A stretch of DNA of 64,000 nucleotides from UBA1479 sp040221095 (GTDB taxonomy: Bacteria > Pseudomonadota > Alphaproteobacteria > Rhodospirillales > Casp-alpha2), in NCBI GenBank assembly GCA_040221095.1, contig JAVJVP010000004.1, positions 124,001-188,000 on the forward strand, given 5' to 3'. Positions 44,073 through 53,025 of the stretch are shown piece by piece (the stretch's first letter is position 1; every line of letters begins with the position of its first letter). The position numbers were made by a program, and so were the translations under genes. The notes beneath the pieces were generated by a model. The model was not told the DNA's origin, did not search any database, and worked only from the letters and a program-made list of their open reading frames with translations.

Positions 44073-45920
44073 ATGTGCGGTATCGCGGGAACCATCGGAA
44101 ACAGGGTGCCATCGCCCGAACACGCGGCAGCGGCGCTGCGCTCCATGGCGCGTCGAGGACCCGACGCGCAGGGCGCCATCGACCTGCCCCTGGGGAAAGC
44201 CCGCGCGTCCCTCTTCCACACCCGCCTTTCGATCATCGACCTGGACCCCCGCGCCAATCAGCCGTTCGAACAGGGCGATTTCGCGATTTCCTACAACGGG
44301 GAGATCTACAATTACCTGGAGCTGAAATCCGAACTGGAAGCCCTGGGTGAGCGTTTTCAAACCTCCTCCGACACGGAAGTGCTGCTTGCCGCATGGCGGC
44401 GGTGGGGCCCCGCCTGCCTGGACAAGCTGGAAGGCATGTGGGCCTTCGCGTTGATCGACCGCCGGGCCGGGACCCTGACACTGTGCCGCGACCGTTTCGG
44501 CGAGAAACCCCTGTATCTTTGGCCGCAGGACGGGATGTTGTATTTCGCCTCTGAGGTCAAGACCCTGACCGCCCTGGCCGGGCGCCGTCCTGCGGTCAAC
44601 CAATCCCAGGTCCTGCGCTATTTGACCAATGGCTTTCGGTCCCTCTACAGCCAAGGCGACACCTTCTTCGACGGCGTGTTCGAACTACCGCCCTCGACCT
44701 ACCTGACGCTCGATTCCGCCGCCCTGAAGGTCCCTGAGTTTTATTGGCAGTTGCGTCACATCCCCCGCCCCATGTCGGCGGAACAGGCCGTGGAAGGTGC
44801 TCGGGCCAGACTGTTCGACTCCGTCCGCCTGCGCCTGCGGGCCGATGTCCCGCTCGCCTTCTGCCTTTCCGGCGGGGTCGATTCCTGCACCTTGGCCGCC
44901 ATCGCGACGAAACAGTTGGACCATGACATCCACTGCTTCTCGATCATCGACCAGGACGAACGCTATGACGAAAGCCGTAACATCGACCTGATGGTCGAAG
45001 CCTTGGGTTGCCGCCATACCGCCATCCATACCTCGACCGAAGGTTTCTTCGCGCGCATGGACGACCTGGTCGCCTATCACGACTCTCCAGTCGCGACCAT
45101 CAGCTACTACGTTCATTCATTCCTGTCCGAGGCCATCCATGAAGCCGGGTACAAGGTGTCGATTTCAGGGACCGCCGCCGACGAGTTGTATACCGGATAC
45201 TATGATCACTATTCCATGTGGCTCGCCCAGATGTGGAAACGCGCCCAGATCGACCCGACGGTCGATTTCGACGCCCTGTTGTCGGACTGGAACGGCAGTT
45301 TCGGACAATACGTTCAAAACCCCCTTCTCCAAGATCCCATGACCTTCGTGAAGTCTCCGGATTGCCGGGAACACATCCTGTTGGACCAGGATGTGTTCGA
45401 AAGCCTTCTCGCCGTCGACTTCCACGAGGACTTTGCCGAAACCGAGTTCACGTCCGAGCTGCTCCGCAACCGGATGATGAATGAGCTGTTCGCCGAGGTC
45501 GTGCCCGTCATCCTCCACGAGGACGACGGCAATTCGATGCGTTATTCCGTGGAGAACAGGTCTCCCTACCTGGACCGGCACCTCGCCGAATTCCTTTACA
45601 GCGTCCCCTCGGAATATCTCATCGGCGACGGCTTCGCGAAGCTTCTGCTGCGCCGGTCCGGGGAAGGACTCGTTCCCGACGCCGTGCGCATGGACAAACG
45701 GAAACGGGGATTCAACGCCTCCATCAATTCATTGGTCGACCGGCACGATCCCGCGACACGGGAACGCCTTCTGGACGACGGCCCTATCTTCGATCTGGTC
45801 GACCGCGACAAGTTCGCCCGTTTCCTCGATCAAGACATGACCACCAACAGTTTCTCCAAATTCTTGTTCAGCTTCATCTCCGCCCGTATCTTCCTGGATC
45901 ATCAACATGATCTGGGCTGA
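44073..45920 (+). CDS. Asparagine synthase-like glutamine amidotransferase
   Basis: This 615 aa protein begins MCGIAGTIGN, so Cys2 is the glutaminase nucleophile. The N-terminal domain has GEIYNYLELKSELE. The synthetase domain starts near residue 230 and has the PP-loop LSGGVDSCTLAAIA, then SGTAADELYTGYYDH and a RKRGFNASIN segment. In glycan clusters AsnB-like proteins amidate sugars or acids; synthesis of free asparagine is less likely here. It is followed by SpsF, HisH and HisF genes. Confidence 0.88.
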   Translation: MCGIAGTIGNRVPSPEHAAAALRSMARRGPDAQGAIDLPLGKARASLFHTRLSIIDLDPRANQPFEQGDFAISYNGEIYNYLELKSELEALGERFQTSSDTEVLLAAWRRWGPACLDKLEGMWAFALIDRRAGTLTLCRDRFGEKPLYLWPQDGMLYFASEVKTLTALAGRRPAVNQSQVLRYLTNGFRSLYSQGDTFFDGVFELPPSTYLTLDSAALKVPEFYWQLRHIPRPMSAEQAVEGARARLFDSVRLRLRADVPLAFCLSGGVDSCTLAAIATKQLDHDIHCFSIIDQDERYDESRNIDLMVEALGCRHTAIHTSTEGFFARMDDLVAYHDSPVATISYYVHSFLSEAIHEAGYKVSISGTAADELYTGYYDHYSMWLAQMWKRAQIDPTVDFDALLSDWNGSFGQYVQNPLLQDPMTFVKSPDCREHILLDQDVFESLLAVDFHEDFAETEFTSELLRNRMMNELFAEVVPVILHEDDGNSMRYSVENRSPYLDRHLAEFLYSVPSEYLIGDGFAKLLLRRSGEGLVPDAVRMDKRKRGFNASINSLVDRHDPATRERLLDDGPIFDLVDRDKFARFLDQDMTTNSFSKFLFSFISARIFLDHQHDLG

Positions 45921-45955
45921 CATTTCCGTTCGGATCGGAACGCTGCGAGGAACCG

Positions 45956-46696
45956 ATGACTAGGGCCGTTGGCGTCATTCAGGCGCGTCTTACTTCGATC
46001 CGCCTCGCACGGAAGGCCCTGCTGCCGCTATGCGGCCGGCCGGTCATCCATCATCTTTTCGACCGGGCCCTGCGCATCAAGGGTCTTGACGATTTCGTCC
46101 TCGCCATCCCCGAGGGCGAGGCCCACGACCCCATCGCCGAGGCGGCGGCGGAGTATCCGAGAATCAAGATTGTCCGAGGGCCGGACGACGATCTGGTATC
46201 CAGATTCCTGATGGCGGCGGACCTGACGGGGGCGGACATCCTGGTGCGGATGTGGGGGGATTGTCCCGTGACCGATCCCGAACTCGCGGACGGTCTGCTA
46301 CAGGCCGCGATCAGTGCCGATGCCGCCTGGGCCTGTTATCCCGGCACTTCCGGCTTTCCGGAAGGGGTCGAGACGCATGTCCTGAAGACGGACGCGTTGC
46401 GCACCTTGGAGCGGGAGACCCGCGACATGTACGAACGGGAAACGATGATCCCCTTCTTTGAACGGCTACCGGAGCGGTTTCCAAAAATCGAAATCCACCG
46501 CAAACCGGATCGCAGCCATTTGAAATGCCTGCTCGACACGGTTCACGATTACCACCGGATTTCCAAGATTTTTGACACCCTTTATCCGCAAAACCCCCTG
46601 TTCGGCGTCGCCGAGATCGAGGCCCTGGCCGAGCGGGAACCGAAGCTGTTCGATCCCACCTACCGCGTGCCGCAGGAGGCCCAGGGGGATTCATGA
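45956..46696 (+). CDS. SpsF-like nucleotidyltransferase, diverged copy
   Basis: This 246 aa protein is of the cytidylyltransferase/SpsF family. The N-terminal nucleotide-binding motif is altered: GVIQARLTSIRLARKAL instead of the usual IQARMGSSRLPGKVL that the copies at 49226 and 51256 keep. The second motif, VRMWGDCPVTDPEL, is intact. It may be a non-catalytic partner or have changed nucleotide use. The stop overlaps the HisH start by four bases, and the AsnB gene is 35 bases upstream. Confidence 0.78.
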   Translation: MTRAVGVIQARLTSIRLARKALLPLCGRPVIHHLFDRALRIKGLDDFVLAIPEGEAHDPIAEAAAEYPRIKIVRGPDDDLVSRFLMAADLTGADILVRMWGDCPVTDPELADGLLQAAISADAAWACYPGTSGFPEGVETHVLKTDALRTLERETRDMYERETMIPFFERLPERFPKIEIHRKPDRSHLKCLLDTVHDYHRISKIFDTLYPQNPLFGVAEIEALAEREPKLFDPTYRVPQEAQGDS

Positions 46697-47307
46697 TCGG
46701 CATCATCGATTACGGGCTCGGGAATCTGACCTCTGTCGCGGGGGCCATCGCCAAGGTCGGGTTTACCGGCACGATCACCGCCGATCCCGATGACCTGGAA
46801 AAATGCGAGAAACTGATCCTGCCGGGCGTCGGCGCCTATCCGGAAGGCATGGCCAATCTGAATGCCCGCGGCCTTGTCGATGTACTGAACCGTCTGGTGA
46901 TCGGGAAGCGCATCCCGATTTTGGGGATCTGTCTCGGGTTCCAGCTTCTGGGAACCGAAGGCAGCGAATTCACCCGCACCGAAGGGCTTGGCTGGATCGA
47001 CGCCCCCGTGACGCGCCTGACCCCCGACGACGATACGCTGCGGCTTCCGCATGTGGGCTGGAACGATGTCCGGCAGCACGGCGACTGTGTCCTGTTCGAC
47101 GGAATTCCCGACGAGGCCCTGTTCTATTTCGTCCATGAATTCAGGCTCGACTCGCCGCCCGCCGATACGGTCGCCGGGACCTGCGATTACGGCGGCAGGT
47201 TTGTCGCCGCCGTCCAGAAAGGCAACGTGTTCGGTACCCAGTTCCATCCGGAAAAGAGCCAACAATACGGCCTGGCCCTGCTTCGCAACTTCCTGGAAAA
47301 AGCATAA
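46693..47307 (+). CDS. HisH-type glutaminase subunit (sugar amidination pathway)
   Basis: This 204 aa class I glutamine amidotransferase has the nucleophile Cys in GICLGFQLLG, His-Glu in TQFHPEKSQ and the N-terminal GIIDYGLGNLTSV. It supplies ammonia to the HisF-type protein that follows. No other histidine gene is nearby, and the pair is followed by a WbpG-type gene, as in the P. aeruginosa acetamidino-sugar loci. It is therefore a HisH2-like paralogue and not part of histidine synthesis. Confidence 0.88.
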   Translation: MIGIIDYGLGNLTSVAGAIAKVGFTGTITADPDDLEKCEKLILPGVGAYPEGMANLNARGLVDVLNRLVIGKRIPILGICLGFQLLGTEGSEFTRTEGLGWIDAPVTRLTPDDDTLRLPHVGWNDVRQHGDCVLFDGIPDEALFYFVHEFRLDSPPADTVAGTCDYGGRFVAAVQKGNVFGTQFHPEKSQQYGLALLRNFLEKA

Positions 47308-47311
47308 GCCC

Positions 47312-48055
47312 GTGTTGCGCAACCGCCTCATCACTGTTCTGACCTTCAATGACGGCACCTTGTTCAGGACCAAGCTGTTCGAACCGGATTACCGGTACAC
47401 GCACAATTTCGTGGACAGCTGGTCCGTGGACGAGATTGTCATCCTTGACGTGACCCGAAACCCCACCACCGACAAGTCGGCCTTCTATGAGGTCGTCAGC
47501 CAGTTCGCCAAGGAATGTTTCGTGCCGCTCAGCGTCGGCGGCGGTATCCGGACCCTCGACGATGCCCGGCAGATGATGGCCGTGGGCGGCGATAAGGTTG
47601 TCGTCAATTCCGGTGCCCTGGTCCGCCCGCAGCTGATCACCCAGATCGCCGAGGCCTACGGGTCGCAATGTGTCGTCCTGTCCGTCGACGCGCGCAAGTC
47701 CGAAGACGGATACGAGGTCTATTCCCATTTCGCGACGTCTCCCACCGGGAAAACCCCGGCCGATTGGGCCAGGGAGGGCGAGGAGCTTGGGGCGGGGGAA
47801 GTCCTGGTAACCTCCGTCGAACGCGATGGCTCCTTGCAGGGATACGATCTGGATCTCTGCCGACAGGTCTCAGCGGCGGTCACCGTGCCGGTCCTGGGCC
47901 TGGCCGGGGCCGGGAACTGGAAGCATTTCGTCGAGGGAATCGAACATGGCGGCCTGTCCGCCGTCTGCACCCAGAACATCTATCACTTTACGGAAACCAG
48001 CATCGCCAGCGCCAAAAAATTTATGAAACAGAAAGGTATTCCGGTCAGATTATAG
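47312..48055 (+). CDS. HisF-type synthase subunit (HisF2-like)
   Basis: The start is GTG 47312 (LRNRLITVL), giving 247 aa. The TIM-barrel motifs are VPLSVGGGIRTLDDARQM and SVDARKSEDG, and the C-terminal VLGLAGAGNWKH. In true HisF the first strand has the catalytic Asp (CLDV); here the segment reads TVLTFNDG, without that Asp. LPS-type HisF2 proteins show the same loss, which supports a role in ammonia delivery to an amidotransferase instead of histidine synthesis. It starts five bases after the hisH stop. Confidence 0.87.
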   Translation: MLRNRLITVLTFNDGTLFRTKLFEPDYRYTHNFVDSWSVDEIVILDVTRNPTTDKSAFYEVVSQFAKECFVPLSVGGGIRTLDDARQMMAVGGDKVVVNSGALVRPQLITQIAEAYGSQCVVLSVDARKSEDGYEVYSHFATSPTGKTPADWAREGEELGAGEVLVTSVERDGSLQGYDLDLCRQVSAAVTVPVLGLAGAGNWKHFVEGIEHGGLSAVCTQNIYHFTETSIASAKKFMKQKGIPVRL

Positions 48056-48083
48056 GCGGTATTCCCTTACAAAAGAGCTTCCG

Positions 48084-49193
48084 ATGGTAACGTACTGCAA
48101 GACCTGTCTCATGCCGGACACCCGACCGCGCATCGTTTTCGACGAGGACGGCGTCTGCAACGCGTGCCACACAGCCAAAGCCAAAGAAGGCATCGACTGG
48201 GCCGCCCGGCGCCGCGAGTTCGAGGAATACGTCGACCGTTACCGCGCCAAGGACGGCGCCTATGACTGCATCGTGCCCTGGTCCGGGGGCAAGGATTCAA
48301 GCGCCATCGCCTGGAAACTGAAATTCGAGTTCGGCCTCAATCCGCTGCTCGTCACCTATTCGCCGATGATGCCCAACGATATTGCCGTCCATAACCGGGA
48401 AGAAATGATCCGCCTCGGTTACGACCACCTGATGATACGTTCCAACCAGAAGGTCTGCCGCCGCCTCGCCCGCCGCTTCTTCATTGAACGGGGCGATCCG
48501 AAGATCCATTGGCACGCCGGCATCAACGCCGTCCCCCTGCAGGCCGCCGTCAACTACCGCATTCCCCTGGTATTCTATGCCGAGCACGGTGAAAGCGAAT
48601 ACGGCGGCCGGGTGCTCTCGGAAGAGCATCGGAAAATGCGCGATTTCGCGGAAGTCCTGGAGCACCAGATCGGCGACGACCCCTACAACTGGATGGACGA
48701 GGAGATCGAGGAAAAGGACCTGGCTCCCTATCTCTACCCGGACCTCGGCGCGGTCGAGGAGATTGGCGTGAAAGCTCTGTATTTCGGGTATTTCTTCCGG
48801 TGGTCCATGAAAGAGAACTACGACTTTCTCAAGGACAAGATTGATTTCCAGTTGGCAGACAACGGCCGCACAGACGGCACTTTCACCAACTTCGACAGCC
48901 TCGATGACAAGATCGACAACCTCTACTACTACATGCAGTTCATCAAATTCGGGTTCGGCCGCGCGGTACGCGACGCCTGCCGGATGATTCAGAACGGCCA
49001 GATGTCCCGCGAAGAGGGCCTGGAGCTGGCCCGTAAATACGATTCGGAATTTCCTGTAACCTATCATGACGAGCATCTTGAATACCTCGGCATGACGGAG
49101 GCCGAATTCACGGAGGCCGTCGACAAGCACCGCGACCCCCAAATTTGGGAACACCGTGGCAATGAGTGGCTTCTCCGGCACCCGCTTCCATAA
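48084..49193 (+). CDS. N-acetyl sugar amidotransferase (WbpG/PseA-like)
   Basis: This 369 aa protein is a PP-loop ATPase with paired zinc-type cysteines at the N-terminus (YCKTCLMPDTRP, then CNACHTAK) and the loop VPWSGGKDSSAIAWK near residue 68. The family converts an acetamido group to acetamidino with ammonia made by HisH/HisF partners; known examples are WbpG (LPS) and PseA (flagellin sugar). The order HisH-HisF-WbpG is preserved here, which strongly suggests an acetamidino group on the sugar. Which sugar is inferred. Confidence 0.9.
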   Translation: MVTYCKTCLMPDTRPRIVFDEDGVCNACHTAKAKEGIDWAARRREFEEYVDRYRAKDGAYDCIVPWSGGKDSSAIAWKLKFEFGLNPLLVTYSPMMPNDIAVHNREEMIRLGYDHLMIRSNQKVCRRLARRFFIERGDPKIHWHAGINAVPLQAAVNYRIPLVFYAEHGESEYGGRVLSEEHRKMRDFAEVLEHQIGDDPYNWMDEEIEEKDLAPYLYPDLGAVEEIGVKALYFGYFFRWSMKENYDFLKDKIDFQLADNGRTDGTFTNFDSLDDKIDNLYYYMQFIKFGFGRAVRDACRMIQNGQMSREEGLELARKYDSEFPVTYHDEHLEYLGMTEAEFTEAVDKHRDPQIWEHRGNEWLLRHPLP

Positions 49194-49225
49194 GCCTTGC
49201 GAAGGCGCATGACAGAGTTGATGAC

Positions 49226-49948
49226 ATGACACGAATGGGAGTCGTTATTTTCGCGCGAATGGGGTCTTCGCGCCTGCCCGGCAAGTCCCTGACGGATTTG
49301 TGCGGGCGCCCCGTTTTAGGCGAAATGATCGACCGCATGGCCTATCTGTCGTCGCCGGCCGCAATCATCGTCGCCACATCTGACCTGCCGGGCGATGACG
49401 CCATTTCCGAATTTTGCCGCACGGACGCCACCTGCCGTGACTTGGGTGTAGAGGTCTTCCGCGGCCCGCATCTGGACGTCCTGGGCCGGGCGGCGGCCTG
49501 CGCCGCGCATTTTGGCTTTGATCCCCTGGTGCGCGTCTCCGGCGATAGCCCCTTCATGGATCCAGCCGTCATCGACCGTGTCCTGGCGCGCCACGCGGAA
49601 GCATCCCCGGACATCACCACCAACCGGTTTCCCCCGACTTTTCCACCCGGCATTACGGTTGAGGCGTTGTCCGCAAATTGCCTGGCGCGGCTCGATCAAA
49701 TGGCGACCGATCCCGAAGACCGGGAGCACGTCACGACCTTCATCTACAAGAACCCGGAAACCTTCTCCATCATCAACGTTTCCGCATCCCGGCCCGGTTT
49801 GCGAACAACGCCCCTGACCCTCGATACTCCCGAAGACCTCGCACTTGCCCGTGCGCTGAAGGTCCGGCTTGCGGAACGCGGCAATCCACTCGACCACCTA
49901 TCCACCGTCGACTTACGCAATGAACTAACGGCGTCGACGGCGGAATAA
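49226..49948 (+). CDS. SpsF-like sugar nucleotidyltransferase (second copy)
   Basis: This 240 aa protein has the intact N-terminal motif FARMGSSRLPGKSL and VRVSGDSPFMDPAVI for substrate binding. SpsF proteins resemble KDO/NeuA cytidylyltransferases and lie in surface-sugar clusters. It stands between the amidotransferase and the DegT aminotransferase, and is about the same size as the copies at 45956 and 51256. The specific sugar nucleotide is unknown. Confidence 0.82.
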   Translation: MTRMGVVIFARMGSSRLPGKSLTDLCGRPVLGEMIDRMAYLSSPAAIIVATSDLPGDDAISEFCRTDATCRDLGVEVFRGPHLDVLGRAAACAAHFGFDPLVRVSGDSPFMDPAVIDRVLARHAEASPDITTNRFPPTFPPGITVEALSANCLARLDQMATDPEDREHVTTFIYKNPETFSIINVSASRPGLRTTPLTLDTPEDLALARALKVRLAERGNPLDHLSTVDLRNELTASTAE

Positions 49949-49967
49949 AAGAACACAGGCAACGATA

Positions 49968-51248
49968 ATGAGCCAGCTTGCGCTTCTCGGCGGAACACCA
50001 GTGATCGCCAACGAACCTCCCGCCTATTCTTCCATGGGCGTGGCGGAACAGGATGCCGTGCGCGACGTTGTCGCCTCGGGCTGCCTGTCAGGATTTTTCG
50101 GCTCGCCCGGACCGGAATTCCTGGGCGGCCCGAAAGTCCGCGAATTCGAGGCCGCCTGGGCGGCCCGCTTCGGCGCGAAATATGCCGTCTCCGTCAACTC
50201 CAACACCTCCGGCCTGTTCGCCGCCATGGGCGCGATTGGCCTGAGCCCCGGCGACGAGGTCATCGTGCCGCCCTGGACCATGTCGGCAACCGCGATGTCG
50301 CCCCTGATCTATGGCGGCATTCCCGTATTCGCCGATATCGAGGATGAAACATTTTGCATCGATCCGGAAAAGGTCAAGGCGCAGATCACGGCGAAAACCC
50401 GCGCCATCGTCGCCGTCAACCTGTTCGGCCATCCGGCGCGGCTCCGCGAACTGCGCGACCTCGCCGACGCCCGGGGCATCTACCTGATCGAGGACAACGC
50501 CCAGGCACCCCTGGGTTCCGAAGAGGGCACGGCAACCGGAAAGATCGGCCATATCGGCATCGCCAGCCTGAACTACCACAAGCACATCCATACCGGAGAA
50601 GGCGGAGTCTGCGTCACTGACGATGACGATCTCGCCGGTCGCATGCAAATGATTCGCAACCATGGCGAAAACCTTGTCGAACACGGCGGCATCGCTGACC
50701 CGGTCAACATGGTCGGTTTCAATTTCCGCATGACAGAACTGTCCGCCGCCGTCGGTCTGGTGCAGTTGGCGGATGTCGAACGCCATGTCTCCGCCCGCGA
50801 ACGTCTGGCCGAGACCCTGTCCGACGGCACCCGCGACCTGGAAGGCTGGACGGTGCCCAAGGTCCGCGCCGGCTGTCGCCATAACTATTACATCTGGCTC
50901 GTCAAATTCGACCAAGGGGCCATCGGCGTCAGCCGCGAGCTGTTCTCGAAGGCCTTGGCAGCAGAGGGGTTTCCCCATTACCTCGCCTACGTGCCGCCGC
51001 TTTACCGCCTGCCGCTCTTCCAACGTCGCGTGGCGATCGGCCGTGAAGGCTGGCCTTTCACCCTAACCGACCGGCGTTATGACAATGGTCTCTGCCCCGT
51101 CACCGAAAGACTGCACGAGAATGAAGCGATCTGCTTCGAACCTTGCGCCTATGACGTCGATGACACGTTGGCCGAAAAAATGGTCGCGGCTATCCGCAAG
51201 GTACATGCCCATCGCCGCGACCTGAACGCCCTTGCCGAAACCGGCTGA
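49968..51248 (+). CDS. DegT/DnrJ/EryC1/StrS-family aminotransferase
   Basis: This 426 aa PLP enzyme has LIEDNAQAPLGSEEG for cofactor binding, the Schiff-base lysine in SLNYHKHIHTGEGG and the C-terminal NFRMTELSAAVGLVQL segment. The family transfers amino groups from glutamate to keto sugar nucleotides. It is longer than most members (about 380 aa) because of an extended C-terminal region. It would supply the amino sugar on which the amidino or acyl groups are built. Confidence 0.9.
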   Translation: MSQLALLGGTPVIANEPPAYSSMGVAEQDAVRDVVASGCLSGFFGSPGPEFLGGPKVREFEAAWAARFGAKYAVSVNSNTSGLFAAMGAIGLSPGDEVIVPPWTMSATAMSPLIYGGIPVFADIEDETFCIDPEKVKAQITAKTRAIVAVNLFGHPARLRELRDLADARGIYLIEDNAQAPLGSEEGTATGKIGHIGIASLNYHKHIHTGEGGVCVTDDDDLAGRMQMIRNHGENLVEHGGIADPVNMVGFNFRMTELSAAVGLVQLADVERHVSARERLAETLSDGTRDLEGWTVPKVRAGCRHNYYIWLVKFDQGAIGVSRELFSKALAAEGFPHYLAYVPPLYRLPLFQRRVAIGREGWPFTLTDRRYDNGLCPVTERLHENEAICFEPCAYDVDDTLAEKMVAAIRKVHAHRRDLNALAETG

Positions 51249-51255
51249 CCTGAAC

Positions 51256-52005
51256 ATGCAAACCGTGCCCCGTATCGTCGCCAGCATCGAGGCCCGCATG
51301 TCGGCATCACGTCTGCCCGGCAAGGTCCTAATGGATGTGGCCGGGGAGCCGGCGTTGGAGCGTCTGGTTCGGCGTCTTGAACAGGCCCGAACCTTAGACG
51401 CGATCGTCCTCGCGACGACGGTCAATCCGGCCGACGATCCCATTGCCGCCTGGGCAGAAGAACGCCGCCTGCCCTGTTACCGCGGCAGCGAGGAGGACGT
51501 GCTTGACCGCGTCATCAACGCCCACCGCATGATGGCCAGCGACATCGTCGTTGAAATCTGCGGTGATGCCCCCCTGCTGGATCCTCGCGTCATCGACCAG
51601 GCGGTAACCACGTTCAACGAAGGCGAATTCGATGTCGTCAGCACCACCCAACGCCTGAGCTGGCCCCAAGGCATCGACGCCCAGGTGTTCCGGCTGGGCG
51701 ATCTGGCGTCTGTCGCGGAAACCCAGACCGACCCGGCAATTCGCGAGCATGTCTCCCTGTATTTTTACGAAAACCCGGAAATCTACCGTATCCACCATCT
51801 GACCGCTCCGGCGGCGGAAACCTCCCCGGAATTGCGCCTGCAGATGGACTACCCGGAAGACCTCACCCTGATCCGGGCAATCTATGACCGCCTTTCCCCA
51901 CAATACGGCGATGCCTTCGGTGTGCCTGAAATCCTGAACCTTCTGACCGCCGAGCCGGCGCTGCGTGAGATTAATCGCCATTGCGAGGAGAAACCCGTCC
52001 GATGA
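51256..52005 (+). CDS. SpsF-like sugar nucleotidyltransferase (third copy)
   Basis: ATG 51256 gives 249 aa with the intact motif IEARMSASRLPGKVL and VEICGDAPLLDPRVI. It is the third SpsF-type protein in 6 kb. The stop overlaps the start of the Gfo/Idh oxidoreductase gene (ATGA), so these two probably act together. A start at 51232 would overlap the aminotransferase and is less likely. Confidence 0.82.
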   Translation: MQTVPRIVASIEARMSASRLPGKVLMDVAGEPALERLVRRLEQARTLDAIVLATTVNPADDPIAAWAEERRLPCYRGSEEDVLDRVINAHRMMASDIVVEICGDAPLLDPRVIDQAVTTFNEGEFDVVSTTQRLSWPQGIDAQVFRLGDLASVAETQTDPAIREHVSLYFYENPEIYRIHHLTAPAAETSPELRLQMDYPEDLTLIRAIYDRLSPQYGDAFGVPEILNLLTAEPALREINRHCEEKPVR

Positions 52006-53021
52006 CGGCGTTCCGCACCCTTATGGTTGGCTTTGGCGAGATCGCTTCCGGCCTGGACCAGGATCTGAGGATGGCCCGCTATTTCAAATACGCGAGCCAT
52101 GCCTCTGTCCTATCGGCGCACCCGGCATTCGATTGGTTAGGCACTGTCGATCTGCGTGAAGAGGCCCTTATCGCTGCCCGCGACAAATGGCGGATCCCGG
52201 TCGTCGAAACGGACCTGGCGGCCGCCATCGAAAAGGTCCGCCCCGAGGTCGCCGTCCTGGCGACCCCGCCCGGACAGCGGGCAGAGGCGGTCGCGGCGAT
52301 GCCGGACCTCAAGGCCGTGCTCGTCGAAAAACCGCTCAGCGGCCCCAACGACAATGACGGAAAAGCCCTCGCCAGAATCTGCGCCGAGCGCGGCATTCCG
52401 GTTTTGGTCAATTATTGGCGGCGGGCAGACCGAAATTTTCGCGACCTCGCGGCCGGCGGCCTGAAGACGCGGATCGGCGCACCACAGGCGGTGTTTGGCA
52501 TCTACGGCAAGGGGCTCGCCAACAACTGCAGCCATATGATCGATTTTCTCCGAATGCTGCTGGGCGATGTGGCGGCGGTGCAGGCTCTCGGCCCCGCTGT
52601 ACCGGCCCCCGACTCCACGGTCCCGAACGATCTTCAACTGCCTTTTGCCCTGACCCTGGAAGACGGCACGGTCGCTTCTTTCGGCACGGTCGATTTCGAT
52701 TATTACCGCGAAGTTGGTCTGGACATCTGGGGGGAACGTGGGCGGCTGTCGGTGCTGCTTGAAGGATTAAGCGCGACATTTTTCCCCGTGGCCGACAACA
52801 GGGGCCTGGAAAACGCCCACGAAGTTTCCCCGGACGCCGGGGAGGTGCTGCCGTCAACCGTCAGCGACAGCCTCTATCGGATGTACGACAACCTCGCCGC
52901 CATCGCCGACGGCACAGCAGCCCCTTGGTCGTCCCTGGCCTCCGCCTTGATCAACGAAAAGATCAAGGAACGGATATTGCTGTCGGCTGCCGAGGGCGGC
53001 ACGCGCCTGCCCGTGGATTGA
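52002..53021 (+). CDS. Gfo/Idh/MocA-family oxidoreductase
   Basis: This 339 aa protein has an N-terminal Rossmann fold (LMVGFGEIASG; a variant of GxGxxG) and VLVEKPLSGPNDNDGKAL, where EKP is the family mark. The C-terminal half has a typical CSHMIDFLRMLLGD segment. It likely oxidises or reduces a nucleotide sugar, perhaps providing the keto group for the DegT aminotransferase. The gene is coupled to the third SpsF copy. Confidence 0.85.
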   Translation: MTAFRTLMVGFGEIASGLDQDLRMARYFKYASHASVLSAHPAFDWLGTVDLREEALIAARDKWRIPVVETDLAAAIEKVRPEVAVLATPPGQRAEAVAAMPDLKAVLVEKPLSGPNDNDGKALARICAERGIPVLVNYWRRADRNFRDLAAGGLKTRIGAPQAVFGIYGKGLANNCSHMIDFLRMLLGDVAAVQALGPAVPAPDSTVPNDLQLPFALTLEDGTVASFGTVDFDYYREVGLDIWGERGRLSVLLEGLSATFFPVADNRGLENAHEVSPDAGEVLPSTVSDSLYRMYDNLAAIADGTAAPWSSLASALINEKIKERILLSAAEGGTRLPVD

Positions 53022-53025
53022 CATC

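Noticed and set aside
46693..48055. Histidine biosynthesis hisH-hisF
   Set aside because: No other his gene is present, the HisF first catalytic Asp is missing, and a WbpG-like gene follows, so amidino-sugar synthesis is more likely.
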